Notes: a model not told the origin generated them from the sequence alone. 64,000 nucleotides of DNA from Mesorhizobium sp. (GCA_004017535.1 SAJS01000022.1:39231-103230); one strand, 5' to 3'. Positions 17,445 to 26,547 are shown, numbered from the stretch's first letter. Numbers and translations: made by a program.

Positions 17445-17489
17445 GCAGGTTCTGACCGCAACACCGTGGGACACTTTTGCGGAACCTGC
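17445..17489. repeat. Second hairpin directly after the coiled-coil gene stop
   Basis: GCAGGTT (17445-17451) with CCGCAA pairs with TTGCGG and AACCTGC (17483-17489), giving 13 paired bases with a 4-nt bulge. On the minus strand it begins immediately after the TAA at 17490 and is followed by purine-rich sequence, not a U run. Confidence 0.7.
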
Positions 17490-18578
17490 TTAGGACTGCA
17501 CATAGTTGGCGGAATTGTGCTTCTTCATCACATCGTCGAAGCGGCGCGCGAAGGCGTCGTCGGCAAGCTTCTTGCGCCGCTGGATGTCGGCTGACGCCAC
17601 CATGTTCTTCTCATGCATCTCGAGCAGATCGCCGATATGCTTCTGCGAGGCGGCGCCGATGCCGGCCATCGTCTCCTCGGCCGTGTTGTCGACCTGGCTG
17701 CCCAGCGTGTTGATCTTGTGGGCGACGTCCTGCTGGGCGGCGGTCTTCAGCGAATCTTCCAGCGCCTTGTACAGCACGATGCGTTGCTCGGTGTCGATGG
17801 TCAGCTTGTTGATCAGCGTCGACTGCGCGGCGATCTGGTTGTTGAGCGAATCGACGAAGGTCTGGAACATCGAGGTATAGCGCTCCAGCGTCTGGCTTTC
17901 GGCGAGCAGCTCCTGTTCCTTGGCCTGCTTTTCATTGTATTCGGTCGCCATTTTGGAGCGCTCGCCCTCGAGCTCGGTACGCTCCTTCTGCGTCGTCGAC
18001 GCGGCGATCTTGTTCTCGATGTCGAGCAGCAGAGGGTTCAATTCCTCGATGCGCTTCTGCACGGCCTCGAGGTTGGACATGGTCGTCTTGCGGCGCTCGA
18101 TCACCTGCGACAGGCTGGTCTCGGAAGTCTTGTAGCGCTGGTCGAGGATCTGTTTCTGCGCCTTCAGGATGCCGACGATGGTATCCGACTTCGCCAAAAG
18201 CTCCTGCAAATTGCCGGCCAGCGACATGTTGCGGACGCGGTCGGTGCGCATGCGCTGCTTGCGCTGCTCGGAGAAGACACCGACGAAGTTTTCCCAGCCG
18301 GTGTAGCTCTTCATGCTCTCGAACTCGGCGCCGAAAACGTTGGTGGCGTCCTCGAGCCCGATGATCAGGTCGGCGATGTTGCCTTCCATGACCTTCTGCT
18401 GCTTGAGCACGTCCTCGATGCGGGCGTTCTCGATGTCGAAATTGGCGTCGCCGATCTTCTTATCGGCCTGCGCGAGCGTGTCGAGCACCGTACCGGACTG
18501 CTCGATCTTGGTGCGCATGTCCTCGACGACCTGCTTGGTCCTGGCAATTTCGGCATCGAAATTCTGCAATGTCGCCAT
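17490..18578 (-). CDS. Coiled-coil protein of unknown function (362 aa)
   Basis: Almost entirely helical, charged protein: MATLQNFDAEIARTKQVVEDMR at the start, heptad-rich stretches at about 140-250 (LSQVIERRKTTMSNLEAVQKR, ERSKMATEYNEKQAKEQELL) and a C-terminal helical tail. No signal peptide or membrane segment, so cytoplasmic or peripherally attached. Loosely reminiscent of TelA-type or filament-forming coiled-coil proteins, but I cannot assign it. ATG 18578 is chosen; the in-frame start at 18662 has an atypical composition. First gene of the cluster, so it likely defines stoichiometry: two large hairpins after it could limit or stabilise downstream transcription. Confidence 0.72.
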   Translation of the reverse strand: MATLQNFDAEIARTKQVVEDMRTKIEQSGTVLDTLAQADKKIGDANFDIENARIEDVLKQQKVMEGNIADLIIGLEDATNVFGAEFESMKSYTGWENFVGVFSEQRKQRMRTDRVRNMSLAGNLQELLAKSDTIVGILKAQKQILDQRYKTSETSLSQVIERRKTTMSNLEAVQKRIEELNPLLLDIENKIAASTTQKERTELEGERSKMATEYNEKQAKEQELLAESQTLERYTSMFQTFVDSLNNQIAAQSTLINKLTIDTEQRIVLYKALEDSLKTAAQQDVAHKINTLGSQVDNTAEETMAGIGAASQKHIGDLLEMHEKNMVASADIQRRKKLADDAFARRFDDVMKKHNSANYVQS

Positions 18579-18864
18579 TGGGGCCTCCCGCTTCGGCATC
18601 CGTTTCCGTGTCGTGGCGGCAAATATATGTGGGGCTTCAAGGGATTGAAAGAAGGAAGACAAGGAGAGACGTCAAAACAAAAGAACTGGTCAGGTCCTTG
18701 AAAGACAAGGCAATCATGCGCATGGCGGCCAGTAATGCGCGACGCCGTCGAACAGCTTCAGCTTACATGCCTTAAGCTCTTGTTTTTACGGACGGCCAAG
18801 GCGATGACACAGCGCCGGCAAATCTCATAAGCCGGCGGCAGTACCAGTTTCTTTCCAATTCCGA

Positions 18865-19254
18865 TCAGGGTTTTGGGTCGGCCTTGAGATAGGCGATCAC
18901 GTTGGCGATGTCGTCGTCGCTGGTCAGGCCGGTAAAGGCCATCCTGTTGCCGGGAACCTTCTGCTTGGGAGCCTTGAGATATTCGGCGAGGCTGGCCTCG
19001 TCCCAGACCAGGCCGGCGGCGCCGGCATCCTTCATGGCTTGGGAATAATGGCCGGCAAAGCTCTCCGCCGAGCCGGCCTTGCGGCCGACGACGCCCATCA
19101 GATGCGGGCCGACCTTGTCGCGGTCGCTTGCCGCCTCATGGCAGGCCATGCAGCGGTTGAAGACCTTCTTGCCCAGTGCTGCATCGCCACCGGCATGCGC
19201 GGCAAGCCCGCCGGCAAGCAGGAAAAGTGCGGCGGGCGAAATGGCTCGAAGCAT
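18865..19254 (-). CDS. Class I c-type cytochrome, exported (129 aa)
   Basis: Periplasmic electron carrier. Signal peptide MLRAISPAALFLLAGGLAAHAG (cleavage near residue 21), heme-binding CMACH at 35-39, KVGPHLMGVVGRKAG and the C-terminal helix DIANVIAYLKADPK. The sixth ligand is the Met in GNRMAFTGL. It resembles mitochondrial-type cytochrome c2 or c556-like small carriers. ATG 19254 gives the signal peptide. Single gene, co-directional with the LysR remnant upstream. Partner oxidase not in the window. Confidence 0.88.
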   Translation of the reverse strand: MLRAISPAALFLLAGGLAAHAGGDAALGKKVFNRCMACHEAASDRDKVGPHLMGVVGRKAGSAESFAGHYSQAMKDAGAAGLVWDEASLAEYLKAPKQKVPGNRMAFTGLTSDDDIANVIAYLKADPKP

Positions 19255-19342
19255 GGCTGACCCCGGAGAGTTCTTGCTGTCGGCCTTATAGGGCGAAGCC
19301 TTGACAAAAGCCACACCCGGCGCGGCGGGCAATCTCCGCGGC

Positions 19343-20202
19343 TCAGGCCTGCTGCGCCAGATCTCGGCGCAGAAAGTCATGCAGACGATCGACCGCCGGC
19401 GTCGTCGACAAAGGGTTGCGCAGGATGCCGATCTCCAGGTCCGGCAACACAGGCAGCCCCTCATTGGCGCCGATGATGCGCAGCGACGGCGGCACGCTTC
19501 GCTGGGCAAGGCCGGCGACCGCGAGCCCCGCCTGCACCACCGCGACCAGCCCGAGCAGGGAGGCGCTGGAATAGGTGCAGCGATAGGATCGGTCGGCACC
19601 GCCGAGTGCCTGCAGCACATTCATCCTTGCCGCGCAGCCAGGTTCGAACAGGGCGACAGGCAGCGGATCGGTCTGCCAGGCCACGTGATTGGGCGAGGCG
19701 ATACCCAGACAAAGCGCTCCAGCCTGATCACCTCGAGCGGCTGATCCGGCAGGCGGGTGACGATCGCCAGGTCGAGCCGTCCCTCCGCCAGGGTCTTCAC
19801 CAGCGCCGTCGACTGCTCGCAGACGAGCTCGACGGTGACCAGCGGGTGATCCTCGGCAAAGCGCGACAGCACGGGCGGCAGCAGGAAGGCCGCGTAGTCG
19901 TCCGGCACGCCGAGGCGCACGCTGCCAGTTTCCTTCGGCCGGGTGACGCTCGCCCATGCCTCGTCGGACAGTTTCAGCAGCCGGCGCGCATAGATGAGGA
20001 AATCCTCGCCGGCCGCATTGGGGGTGACCGTTCTAGGGCCCCGCACCAGAAGCTGGTTGCCCACCATGTCTTCCAGCCTTTGCATCTGCATGCTGACCGC
20101 CGACTGGCTGCGGCCGACGCGCGGCGCCGCATTGGACAGGCTGCCGCTTTCGACGACGGCAACGAAGGTCTTCAAGAGGTTGAGGTCGAGTGGAGCGGCC
20201 AT
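19343..20202 (-). pseudogene. LysR family regulator, frameshifted
   Basis: Reading from ATG 20202 (MAAPLDLNLLKTFVAVVESG) gives a normal LysR HTH and effector domain up to LEVIRLERFVWV near 19712; the frame then diverges into non-homologous sequence. The expected continuation (ASPNHVAWQTDPLPVALFEPGC...FLRRDLAQQA) is in another frame down to 19343. The span of 860 nt is one short of a whole number of codons, consistent with a single-base deletion near 19,708. Without it the protein would be about 286 aa, normal for LysR. It diverges from a DMT exporter it would be expected to regulate. A sequencing error cannot be excluded. Confidence 0.8.
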
Positions 20203-20302
20203 AGCGCTATCAGCATATCGAATAGATACCCACAAATCTATTCGCTTGATTGAAATCGTTTCGGCTGGCCAGATGAGCTCCGACCCGTTTGGAGAGCCGA
20301 TA

Positions 20303-21199
20303 ATGAGGGACATATCGATCGCCCGCTTCCCCGCCGCGAGCCTCGCTCTGGCGATGGTGATTGCCGGCACGGTCGGCGCCTTCGTCACGGAGTCGGGACA
20401 ACATCCCGTCACCGTCGTCTTCTGGCGATGCGTGTTTGGCGCGCTGTTCCTGGCCGCGTGGTGCCTGCTGCGCGGCTACCTGCCGGACCGGACGCTGTCC
20501 CCATCCCGGCTTGCGCTCGCCGCGCTTGGCGGCGTTTGCATGGTGCTGAGCTGGACGGCCTTCTTCGCCGGCTTCGCGATGACATCGATCGCGACGACGA
20601 CAATCGTCTATCATGTCCAGCCGTTCTTCGTGGTGCTGATCGGCGTCATCTTCCTCAAGGAACGCATCTCGCCCGACCAGATTCTGTGGATGCTTGGCGC
20701 GTTCCTCGGCGTGGTGCTGGCCAGCGGCCTGGTCGTCATTCACGGCCGTGCCGACGCGAAATGGGCGTTGGGCATCGCGCTGACGCTGGGCGCCGCCCTG
20801 CTTTATGCGGTGGCGACGCTCCTTGCCAAGGGCCTCGGACAACAGCGCGCGGAGATCACCGTGCTTTGCCAGACGCTGGTCGGGGTCGTGCTGCTCGCCC
20901 CGTTCGCCGAAATCGGCCACTCCATCCCGCTTCCATCGTGGGGCTGGCTGGCCGGGATCGGGGTCCTGCATACCGGCATCGCTTATGTGTTGATGAATTC
21001 CGCCTTTCCGCGCCTAAAGACGCCGGTGATCGGCGTTCTCACTTTCATCTATCCTGTCGTCGCGATCATCATCGACTGGACCTTGTACGGCCATCCACTC
21101 GGACCGGCGCAGGCTGCCGGCATGGCGCTGATTGCGCTGGCAACCCTCGGCGTGCGGCTTGGCTGGCGGTTTCCGATTCGGCGTGTTTCGGCCGCCTAA
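20303..21199 (+). CDS. EamA/DMT family transporter (298 aa)
   Basis: Inner-membrane exporter with ten hydrophobic segments and two EamA halves (about 8-140 and 152-285); VFWRCVFGALFLAAW, FLKERISPDQILWMLGAFLGVVLA and PVVAIIIDWTLYGHPLGPAQ are typical. Probably exports amino acids or metabolites; substrate unknown. ATG 20303 has GGAGAG seven bases upstream, better than the in-frame ATG at 20273. Divergent from the frameshifted LysR gene, convergent with tdk (stops 4 bp apart). Confidence 0.84.
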   Translation: MRDISIARFPAASLALAMVIAGTVGAFVTESGQHPVTVVFWRCVFGALFLAAWCLLRGYLPDRTLSPSRLALAALGGVCMVLSWTAFFAGFAMTSIATTTIVYHVQPFFVVLIGVIFLKERISPDQILWMLGAFLGVVLASGLVVIHGRADAKWALGIALTLGAALLYAVATLLAKGLGQQRAEITVLCQTLVGVVLLAPFAEIGHSIPLPSWGWLAGIGVLHTGIAYVLMNSAFPRLKTPVIGVLTFIYPVVAIIIDWTLYGHPLGPAQAAGMALIALATLGVRLGWRFPIRRVSAA

Positions 21200-21202
21200 A
21201 CC

Positions 21203-21814
21203 TCAGGGGCTGACAAAACCAATGAGATCGTCGGGAGCTGACCTGCCCATTTCCTCTTCCCAATGGCGGCGGCAGAGCGAGACATAGACGTCCTTGCCGA
21301 TGGCGACCTGCTGGCCCTGCTTCGCCACCTTGCCGTCGGAGCCGAGCCTGACCACCATCGTGGCCTTGCGGCCGCAGCGGCAGATGGTGCGCACCTCGCG
21401 CAAATCGTCGGCGATGGCGAGCAGCGCGCGCGAGCCGGGAAACAGATTGCCCTGGAAATCGGTGCGCAGGCCGTAGCACATGACCGGGATGTTCAGCCTA
21501 TCGGCGATACGGGCGAGCTGCCAGACCTGCTCCTCCTCGAGGAACTGAGCCTCGTCGACGAACACGCAATGCACGGTCGTATGTTCGTGATGATCGGCGA
21601 CCCTGGCGAAGAGGTCGTCGCCGTCGCGGAACATCTCGGCCTCGGATTCGAGACCGATGCGCGACGAGATCAATCCGCTGTCGCCCTTGCGATAATGTCC
21701 GGCGACGAACAGCATCGTCGACATGCCGCGTTCGCGATAGTTGTAGGACGCCTGCAAGAGCATCGTCGTCTTGCCGGCATTCATCGTCGCGTAGTGGAAG
21801 TAAAGCTTGGCCAT
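21203..21814 (-). CDS. tdk: Thymidine kinase
   Basis: Phosphorylates thymidine with ATP in the pyrimidine salvage pathway. 203 aa, type II family. P-loop ATMNAGKTTML near 10-20, Walker-B-like HCVFVDEAQFL near 82-92, and zinc-ribbon cysteines in ICRCGRKA and SLCRRHW. ATG 21814 gives the canonical MAKLYFHYATMNAGK start; the upstream extension to 21874 is not conserved in character. Monocistronic. Confidence 0.95.
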   Translation of the reverse strand: MAKLYFHYATMNAGKTTMLLQASYNYRERGMSTMLFVAGHYRKGDSGLISSRIGLESEAEMFRDGDDLFARVADHHEHTTVHCVFVDEAQFLEEEQVWQLARIADRLNIPVMCYGLRTDFQGNLFPGSRALLAIADDLREVRTICRCGRKATMVVRLGSDGKVAKQGQQVAIGKDVYVSLCRRHWEEEMGRSAPDDLIGFVSP

Positions 21815-22062
21815 GCGTCCTTCTAAGCTCACATGTCGGCGCCCGGGGAGGGGGCCCGAGGCTCCGTCCACCAAAAACTCCCTGCCGTCTAAAATCCGAT
21901 GTCGTTCAAAAGCCTGTCATGTCGCGTAAAGGCTAGCGCGCGCCGTTCGTCGTGATGTTGAAGCGCTTGAAACGGCTTCAAAATGGTGTTTGGCTGACGA
22001 AACAAGGCGGGCGCAAGAACCGTGACTTCGCATCGCCTGGTAATTGCAATGGGAGAAAGTTC

Positions 22063-22998
22063 ATGTCGCGTATGAAATCTATCGTCGCAGGCATCGGCCT
22101 TGCGGCGCTTCTGACCACGACGGCCGCCTATGCCGGCGATCCGGCGAGCTGCAAAGCGGTTCGCCTGTCCGATGTCGGCTGGACCGACATCCAAGCCACG
22201 ACGGGGCTGGCCTCGGTGCTGCTCACCGCGCTCGGCTATGAGCCGCAGACGATCCAGCTTTCGGTGCCGGTGACCTATGCGTCGCTGAAGAACAAGGACC
22301 TCGACGTTTTCCTCGGCAACTGGATGCCGTCGATGACCAACGACATCAAAGACTATACCGCCGACGGCTCGGTCGAGACGATCAGCACCAACCTGACCGG
22401 CGCCGGCTATGGCATCGTCGTGCCGACCTATGTCGCGGATGCCGGCGTCAAGACGCTGACCGATCTCGGCAAGTTCAAGGACAAATTCAACGGCAAGATC
22501 TACGGCATCGAGGCAGGCAATGACGGCAACCGCATCATCCTCGACATGATCAAGAACCCGAAGGACAATCTCGAGGGCTTCGAACTGGTCGAGTCGTCGG
22601 AAGCCGGCATGCTGACGCAGGCCGAGCAGTCGATGAAGAACAATGAGTGGATCGCCTTCCTCGGCTGGACGCCGCACCCGGTGATGGGCGCCATGAAGAT
22701 CACCTATCTCGACGGCATGGGCGACAGCGGCTTCGGCGCCGCCACGGTCTACACCAACGTGCGCAAGGGCTACACCACCGAATGCCCGAACGCCGGCAAG
22801 TTCATCGCCAACCTGAAGTTCAATCTCGACATGGAAGGCGAGATGATGGACGCGATCCTGAAGGGCGGCGATGCCCAGACGGTGGCGAAAGACTGGCTGA
22901 AGAAGCATCCCGACGCCGTTGCGCCCTGGATTGCCGGCGTCACCACCTTTGATGGCGGCGACGCGGCTGCCGCCGTCAAGACCGCGCTCGGGAGCTGA
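22063..22998 (+). CDS. choX: Choline ABC transporter, periplasmic binding protein
   Basis: Captures choline (also betaine-type ligands) in the periplasm for uptake as osmoprotectant precursor and carbon source. Signal peptide MSRMKSIVAGIGLAALLTTT... cleaved after AYA near 24. Aromatic-cage residues typical of ChoX are visible: W in VGWTDI, W in LGNWMPSM, Y in GAGYGIV, N in IEAGNDGNRI and W in FLGWTPHP. 311 aa, normal. The ribosome site GGGAGA lies upstream of ATG 22063. First gene of choXWV; a hairpin after it may reduce permease expression. Confidence 0.93.
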   Translation: MSRMKSIVAGIGLAALLTTTAAYAGDPASCKAVRLSDVGWTDIQATTGLASVLLTALGYEPQTIQLSVPVTYASLKNKDLDVFLGNWMPSMTNDIKDYTADGSVETISTNLTGAGYGIVVPTYVADAGVKTLTDLGKFKDKFNGKIYGIEAGNDGNRIILDMIKNPKDNLEGFELVESSEAGMLTQAEQSMKNNEWIAFLGWTPHPVMGAMKITYLDGMGDSGFGAATVYTNVRKGYTTECPNAGKFIANLKFNLDMEGEMMDAILKGGDAQTVAKDWLKKHPDAVAPWIAGVTTFDGGDAAAAVKTALGS

Positions 22999-23026
22999 GC
23001 CGCTTGGGACCGGCATGATTTCCGGA

Positions 23027-23058
23027 AAAGGGCAGCCCTTGAAGAGGCTGCCCTTTTT
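23027..23058 (+). terminator. Intrinsic terminator/attenuator between choX and choW
   Basis: AAAGGGCAGCC (23027-23037) pairs perfectly with GGCTGCCCTTT (23046-23056) around an 8-nt loop, ending in TTTTT. Partial termination here would raise choX over choWV, a usual need for binding proteins. Confidence 0.8.
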
Positions 23059-23121
23059 CATATGCCTGGAGACGTGAGAGGATGACCGTGCGGCAAGCGC
23101 GGCGCAGCCGAGAGGGGAAAT

Positions 23122-23976
23122 ATGGATCCAATTTCGAAATTCCTGACCGACTACAAAATCCCCATCGGGCCGTGGGGCAAGGCGTTCTTCGGGTTCCTGA
23201 CCGACAATTTCGACACCATCTTCCGGGCTTTCTCAAACGGGTTGAATTTCATTCTCGATGGGGCGGTGAACCTCCTGCTGATGGTGCCGCCGGTGCTTCT
23301 GGCGCTGGTCATCGCGATCGTCGCCTGGCTCCTGCAGCGTTCGCGGCCGCTCGCCATCGGCGTCTTCCTCGGCCTGATCTTCATCATCAACCAGAACCTG
23401 TGGAAGCAGACGGTGCAGACGCTGGTGCTGGTCGTTGCCGCCGCCGCCATGGCGATGGCGATCGGTGTGCCGCTCGGCATCTGGGCCGCGCACAAGCCGA
23501 AGGTTTACCGGGTCATGCTGCCGGTGCTCGACCTGATGCAGACGCTGCCGACCTTCGTCTACCTGATCCCGGTGCTCACGCTGTTCGGCCTCGGCAACGC
23601 GCCCGGTCTCATCGTCACCATCATCTTCGTCATCCCGACGGCAGTCAGACTCACCCATCTCGGCGTGGTCTCGGTGCCCAAGGCGATCATCGAGGCGGGC
23701 GAGGCCTTCGGCGCCACCAAGCGCCAGCTCCTGTGGAAGGTGGAGCTGCCATCGGCGCTGCCGACCATCATGGCGGGTCTCACGCAATCGATCATGCTGT
23801 CGCTGTCGATGGTGGTGTTCGCCGCTCTGATCGGCGCCGGCGGCCTCGGCACGGAAATCAACCGCGCGCTTGGCTCGCGCCGCATCGATCTCGGGCTTGA
23901 GGCCGGGCTCGCCATTGTCGTGCTCGCTATCGTTCTCGACCGCATGACCCGCATCGGCGTTGGAGGCAAGAAATGA
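23122..23976 (+). CDS. choW: Choline ABC transporter, permease
   Basis: Inner-membrane permease, 284 aa, of the ProW/OpuAB type. About six hydrophobic segments; the BPD_transp_1 coupling motif is EAGEAFGATKRQLLWKVELPSALPTIMAG near 190-218. The N-terminus MDPISKFLTDYKIPIGPWGKAFF is the amphipathic start of ChoW proteins. ATG 23122 follows AGAGGGGAA. Overlaps choV by 4 bp (ATGA), so the two are translationally coupled. Confidence 0.92.
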   Translation: MDPISKFLTDYKIPIGPWGKAFFGFLTDNFDTIFRAFSNGLNFILDGAVNLLLMVPPVLLALVIAIVAWLLQRSRPLAIGVFLGLIFIINQNLWKQTVQTLVLVVAAAAMAMAIGVPLGIWAAHKPKVYRVMLPVLDLMQTLPTFVYLIPVLTLFGLGNAPGLIVTIIFVIPTAVRLTHLGVVSVPKAIIEAGEAFGATKRQLLWKVELPSALPTIMAGLTQSIMLSLSMVVFAALIGAGGLGTEINRALGSRRIDLGLEAGLAIVVLAIVLDRMTRIGVGGKK

Positions 23977-25154
23977 CCGTCGCGGTTGATTTCAAGAACG
24001 TGGACATCGTCTTCGGGGCCGACCAGGCAGGTTCGCTGGCTTTGATCGATCAAGGCGCCACCCGCGCCGAGATATTGGAGAAGACCGGCAATGTGCTTGG
24101 GTGCGCCGGCGCCAGCCTCACCGTGCACGAAGGCGAGATATCGGTGCTGATGGGCCTGTCCGGTTCCGGCAAGTCGACGCTGCTTCGGGCTGTCAATCGG
24201 CTGAACGTCGTGTCGCGCGGCCAGGTGCTGGTCAAGGACGGCGACCGCATCGTCGATGTCGTCACCTGCGACGAGGCGACCTTGCGGCGGCTGCGGCAGA
24301 AGCAGGTGGCCATGGTGTTCCAGCAGTTCGGGCTGCTGCCCTGGCGCACGGTCGAGGAAAATGTCGGCTTCGGGCTTGAGCTTGCCGGCGTCCCGGAAGC
24401 CGAGCGCAAGGCGCGGGTGCAAAAGCAACTACAGCTTGTCCATCTCGATCAGTGGTCGAGGAAATACGCGCATGAGCTTTCCGGCGGCATGCAGCAGCGT
24501 GTCGGCCTGGCGCGCGCCTTCGCCACCGAAGCGCCGATCCTCTTGATGGACGAGCCGTTCTCGGCGCTCGACCCGCTGATCCGCACCAAGCTGCAGGACG
24601 AATTGCTGCAGCTTCAGGCGGAACTCAAGAAGACCATCATCTTCGTCAGCCATGACCTCGAGGAGGCGCTGAAGATCGGCAGCCACATCACGATCATGGA
24701 AGGCGGCCGCATCGTCCAGACCGGCGCGCCGGAAGACATCGTGCTCAGGCCCGCCAACGACTATGTCCGCGACTTCATCGCCAATGTAAACCCGTTGTCG
24801 GTGCTGACGGCGTGGAACGTGATGCGGGACCGCCGCGACCTGGAGCAGGGCGAGGACGGCTGGGTGTGGCTCGACAGACGCAAGACGACGCGCTTCAAGA
24901 TCGACGAGCATGGCCTGGTGGCCGCGGCCGAGCGCGACGGCAAGCCGGCGGTGTGGGTCTCCTGCGCCGATGTCGAGCGTCAGCCGGAGGAGGGGGCGCA
25001 GGTGTTCTGGGCCAATCCCGGCACGCCGCTGAAGACGGTGATGCTCGCCATGCACCGCTCGCAGACGGCGCCGGTGGCGCTGTTCGACGAAGGCTCGCGT
25101 TTCGTCGGCGCGATCGGCATCCGCGACGTCCTGAGCGCCGTGCTGCGGCGGTAG
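23973..25154 (+). CDS. choV: Choline ABC transporter, ATP-binding protein
   Basis: ATPase that powers ChoXW, 393 aa. Walker A GLSGSGKST near 61-69, signature ELSGGMQQRVGLARA near 167, Walker B ILLMDEPFSALD near 189, H-loop FVSHDLEEAL. The C-terminal 110 residues form a short CBS-like regulatory region as in ProV/OpuAA. Start ATG overlaps the choW stop. Last gene of the operon; no terminator seen in the following 297 bp. Confidence 0.94.
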   Translation: MTVAVDFKNVDIVFGADQAGSLALIDQGATRAEILEKTGNVLGCAGASLTVHEGEISVLMGLSGSGKSTLLRAVNRLNVVSRGQVLVKDGDRIVDVVTCDEATLRRLRQKQVAMVFQQFGLLPWRTVEENVGFGLELAGVPEAERKARVQKQLQLVHLDQWSRKYAHELSGGMQQRVGLARAFATEAPILLMDEPFSALDPLIRTKLQDELLQLQAELKKTIIFVSHDLEEALKIGSHITIMEGGRIVQTGAPEDIVLRPANDYVRDFIANVNPLSVLTAWNVMRDRRDLEQGEDGWVWLDRRKTTRFKIDEHGLVAAAERDGKPAVWVSCADVERQPEEGAQVFWANPGTPLKTVMLAMHRSQTAPVALFDEGSRFVGAIGIRDVLSAVLRR

Positions 25155-25451
25155 CCCTCTTCGCAGGCGTACAGTCCCCGGTCTGGACGTTGCCGGCTTC
25201 GAGGCGGGTTACGGGACCGACACGCCTTCACTGTCCGAGGCCAGGTTCGCCTCAGCAACGCTTTTTGAGGAGCCTAATCGACGAACTCGTACCGCATTTG
25301 AGGCCTGGCATCCCGTGGCTGCAGGGAAGGCTGTCTACCGGCGTATTATTTTTTTCGAAATCCATTCTGATTCCAGAAGCCTATGCAGTAGAATGTTGCT
25401 ACGGCCGCCAAGGCGAGGCCCGGCGGTGAAAATGCAGCGGGGTATACGACG
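25155..25451. other. Intergenic region choV / persulfide dioxygenase gene
   Basis: 297 bp without a supported gene. An AT-rich tract near 25345-25400 (TTATTTTTTTCG, then TATGCA about 30 bases on) is a promoter candidate for the next gene. No terminator with U tract was found. Confidence 0.4.
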
Positions 25452-26489
25452 ATGATCTTCCGCCAGCTCTTCGATTCCGTCTCGGGCACCTACTCCTATC
25501 TGCTCGCCAGCCGGCGCGGCGGCGAGGCGCTGATCATCGATCCGGTGCTGGAGAAGGTGGATCGCTATCTCCAACTGGTCAACGAGTTGGATTTGAGGCT
25601 GGTCAAAGCGGTGGATACGCATCTTCACGCCGACCATATCACCGGCCTCGGCGCGCTACGCGACAGGACGCATTGCGTGACCGTGATGGGCGAGCAGACC
25701 AAGGCTGACGTGGTGTCGATGCGGCTCGCCGACGGCGACAAGCTCGCCATCGAAGGGCTGGCGCTCGACGTTGTCTACACCCCCGGCCACACCGACGATT
25801 CCTACAGTTTCGTCCTGCCCGACCGGGTCTTCACCGGCGATACGCTGCTCATCCGCGGCACCGGCCGCACCGACTTCCAGAACGGCGATCCGCGCAAGCA
25901 ATATGAGTCGATCTTCGGCCGTCTGCTCAAGCTGCCCGACGAGACGATGATATTTCCGGCCCACGACTATAAGGGCGAGACCGTGTCGACGATCGGCGAG
26001 GAAAAGGCCTTCAACCCGCGCCTGCAGGTGAAGTCGGTCGACGAATATGTGAACATCATGAACAATCTGAATCTGGCCAACCCGAAGATGATGGACGTGG
26101 CCGTGCCCGCCAACATGCGGGTCGGGCTGCATCAGGACGACATCGCCAGCCGCGGCTGGGCGGTCAGCGCCGAGCAGGCGCTGGCGCTTGTCGGGCGGCC
26201 CGACGTGGCGCTGATCGACCTGCGCGAGCAGTCCGAACGCGAGCGCCACGGCGTCATCCCCGGAGCCATCCATCTGCCCTATGCGCGGCTGCAGGAGAAC
26301 ATCATGTCAGGCGGCATGCTGCATGAGCTGGCCAAATCAACAGCCAAGCAGCTTCTGTTCTACTGCGCTTTCGGCGAGCGTTCGGCGATGGCGGTGCAGG
26401 CGGCGCAGGATGTCGGGATTTCCAGCGCCCGCCACATCCAGGGCGGCATCGACGCCTGGCGGAAGGCGAGCGGGCCGCTCGCGCGCTAG
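25452..26489 (+). CDS. MBL-fold persulfide dioxygenase fused to rhodanese domain (345 aa)
   Basis: N-terminal metallo-beta-lactamase domain (about 1-235) with THLHADHITGL at 56-66 providing metal ligands, later ligands in TPGHTDDS and FPAHDYKG: the ETHE1/Blh persulfide dioxygenase type, which oxidises glutathione persulfide to sulfite. C-terminal rhodanese domain (about 250-345) with catalytic C305 in FYCAFGERS. Fusions of this kind (PRF proteins) are known in bacterial sulfide detoxification. No BigR repressor or sulfide:quinone reductase is adjacent, unlike many bigR-blh operons. ATG 25452 follows GCGGGG. Confidence 0.88.
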   Translation: MIFRQLFDSVSGTYSYLLASRRGGEALIIDPVLEKVDRYLQLVNELDLRLVKAVDTHLHADHITGLGALRDRTHCVTVMGEQTKADVVSMRLADGDKLAIEGLALDVVYTPGHTDDSYSFVLPDRVFTGDTLLIRGTGRTDFQNGDPRKQYESIFGRLLKLPDETMIFPAHDYKGETVSTIGEEKAFNPRLQVKSVDEYVNIMNNLNLANPKMMDVAVPANMRVGLHQDDIASRGWAVSAEQALALVGRPDVALIDLREQSERERHGVIPGAIHLPYARLQENIMSGGMLHELAKSTAKQLLFYCAFGERSAMAVQAAQDVGISSARHIQGGIDAWRKASGPLAR

Positions 26490-26547
26490 AGCGTTTTACC
26501 ATCTCACGTCTGGACTTTCCCTGACGAAGGGCGTCTGGGCTATTCGT

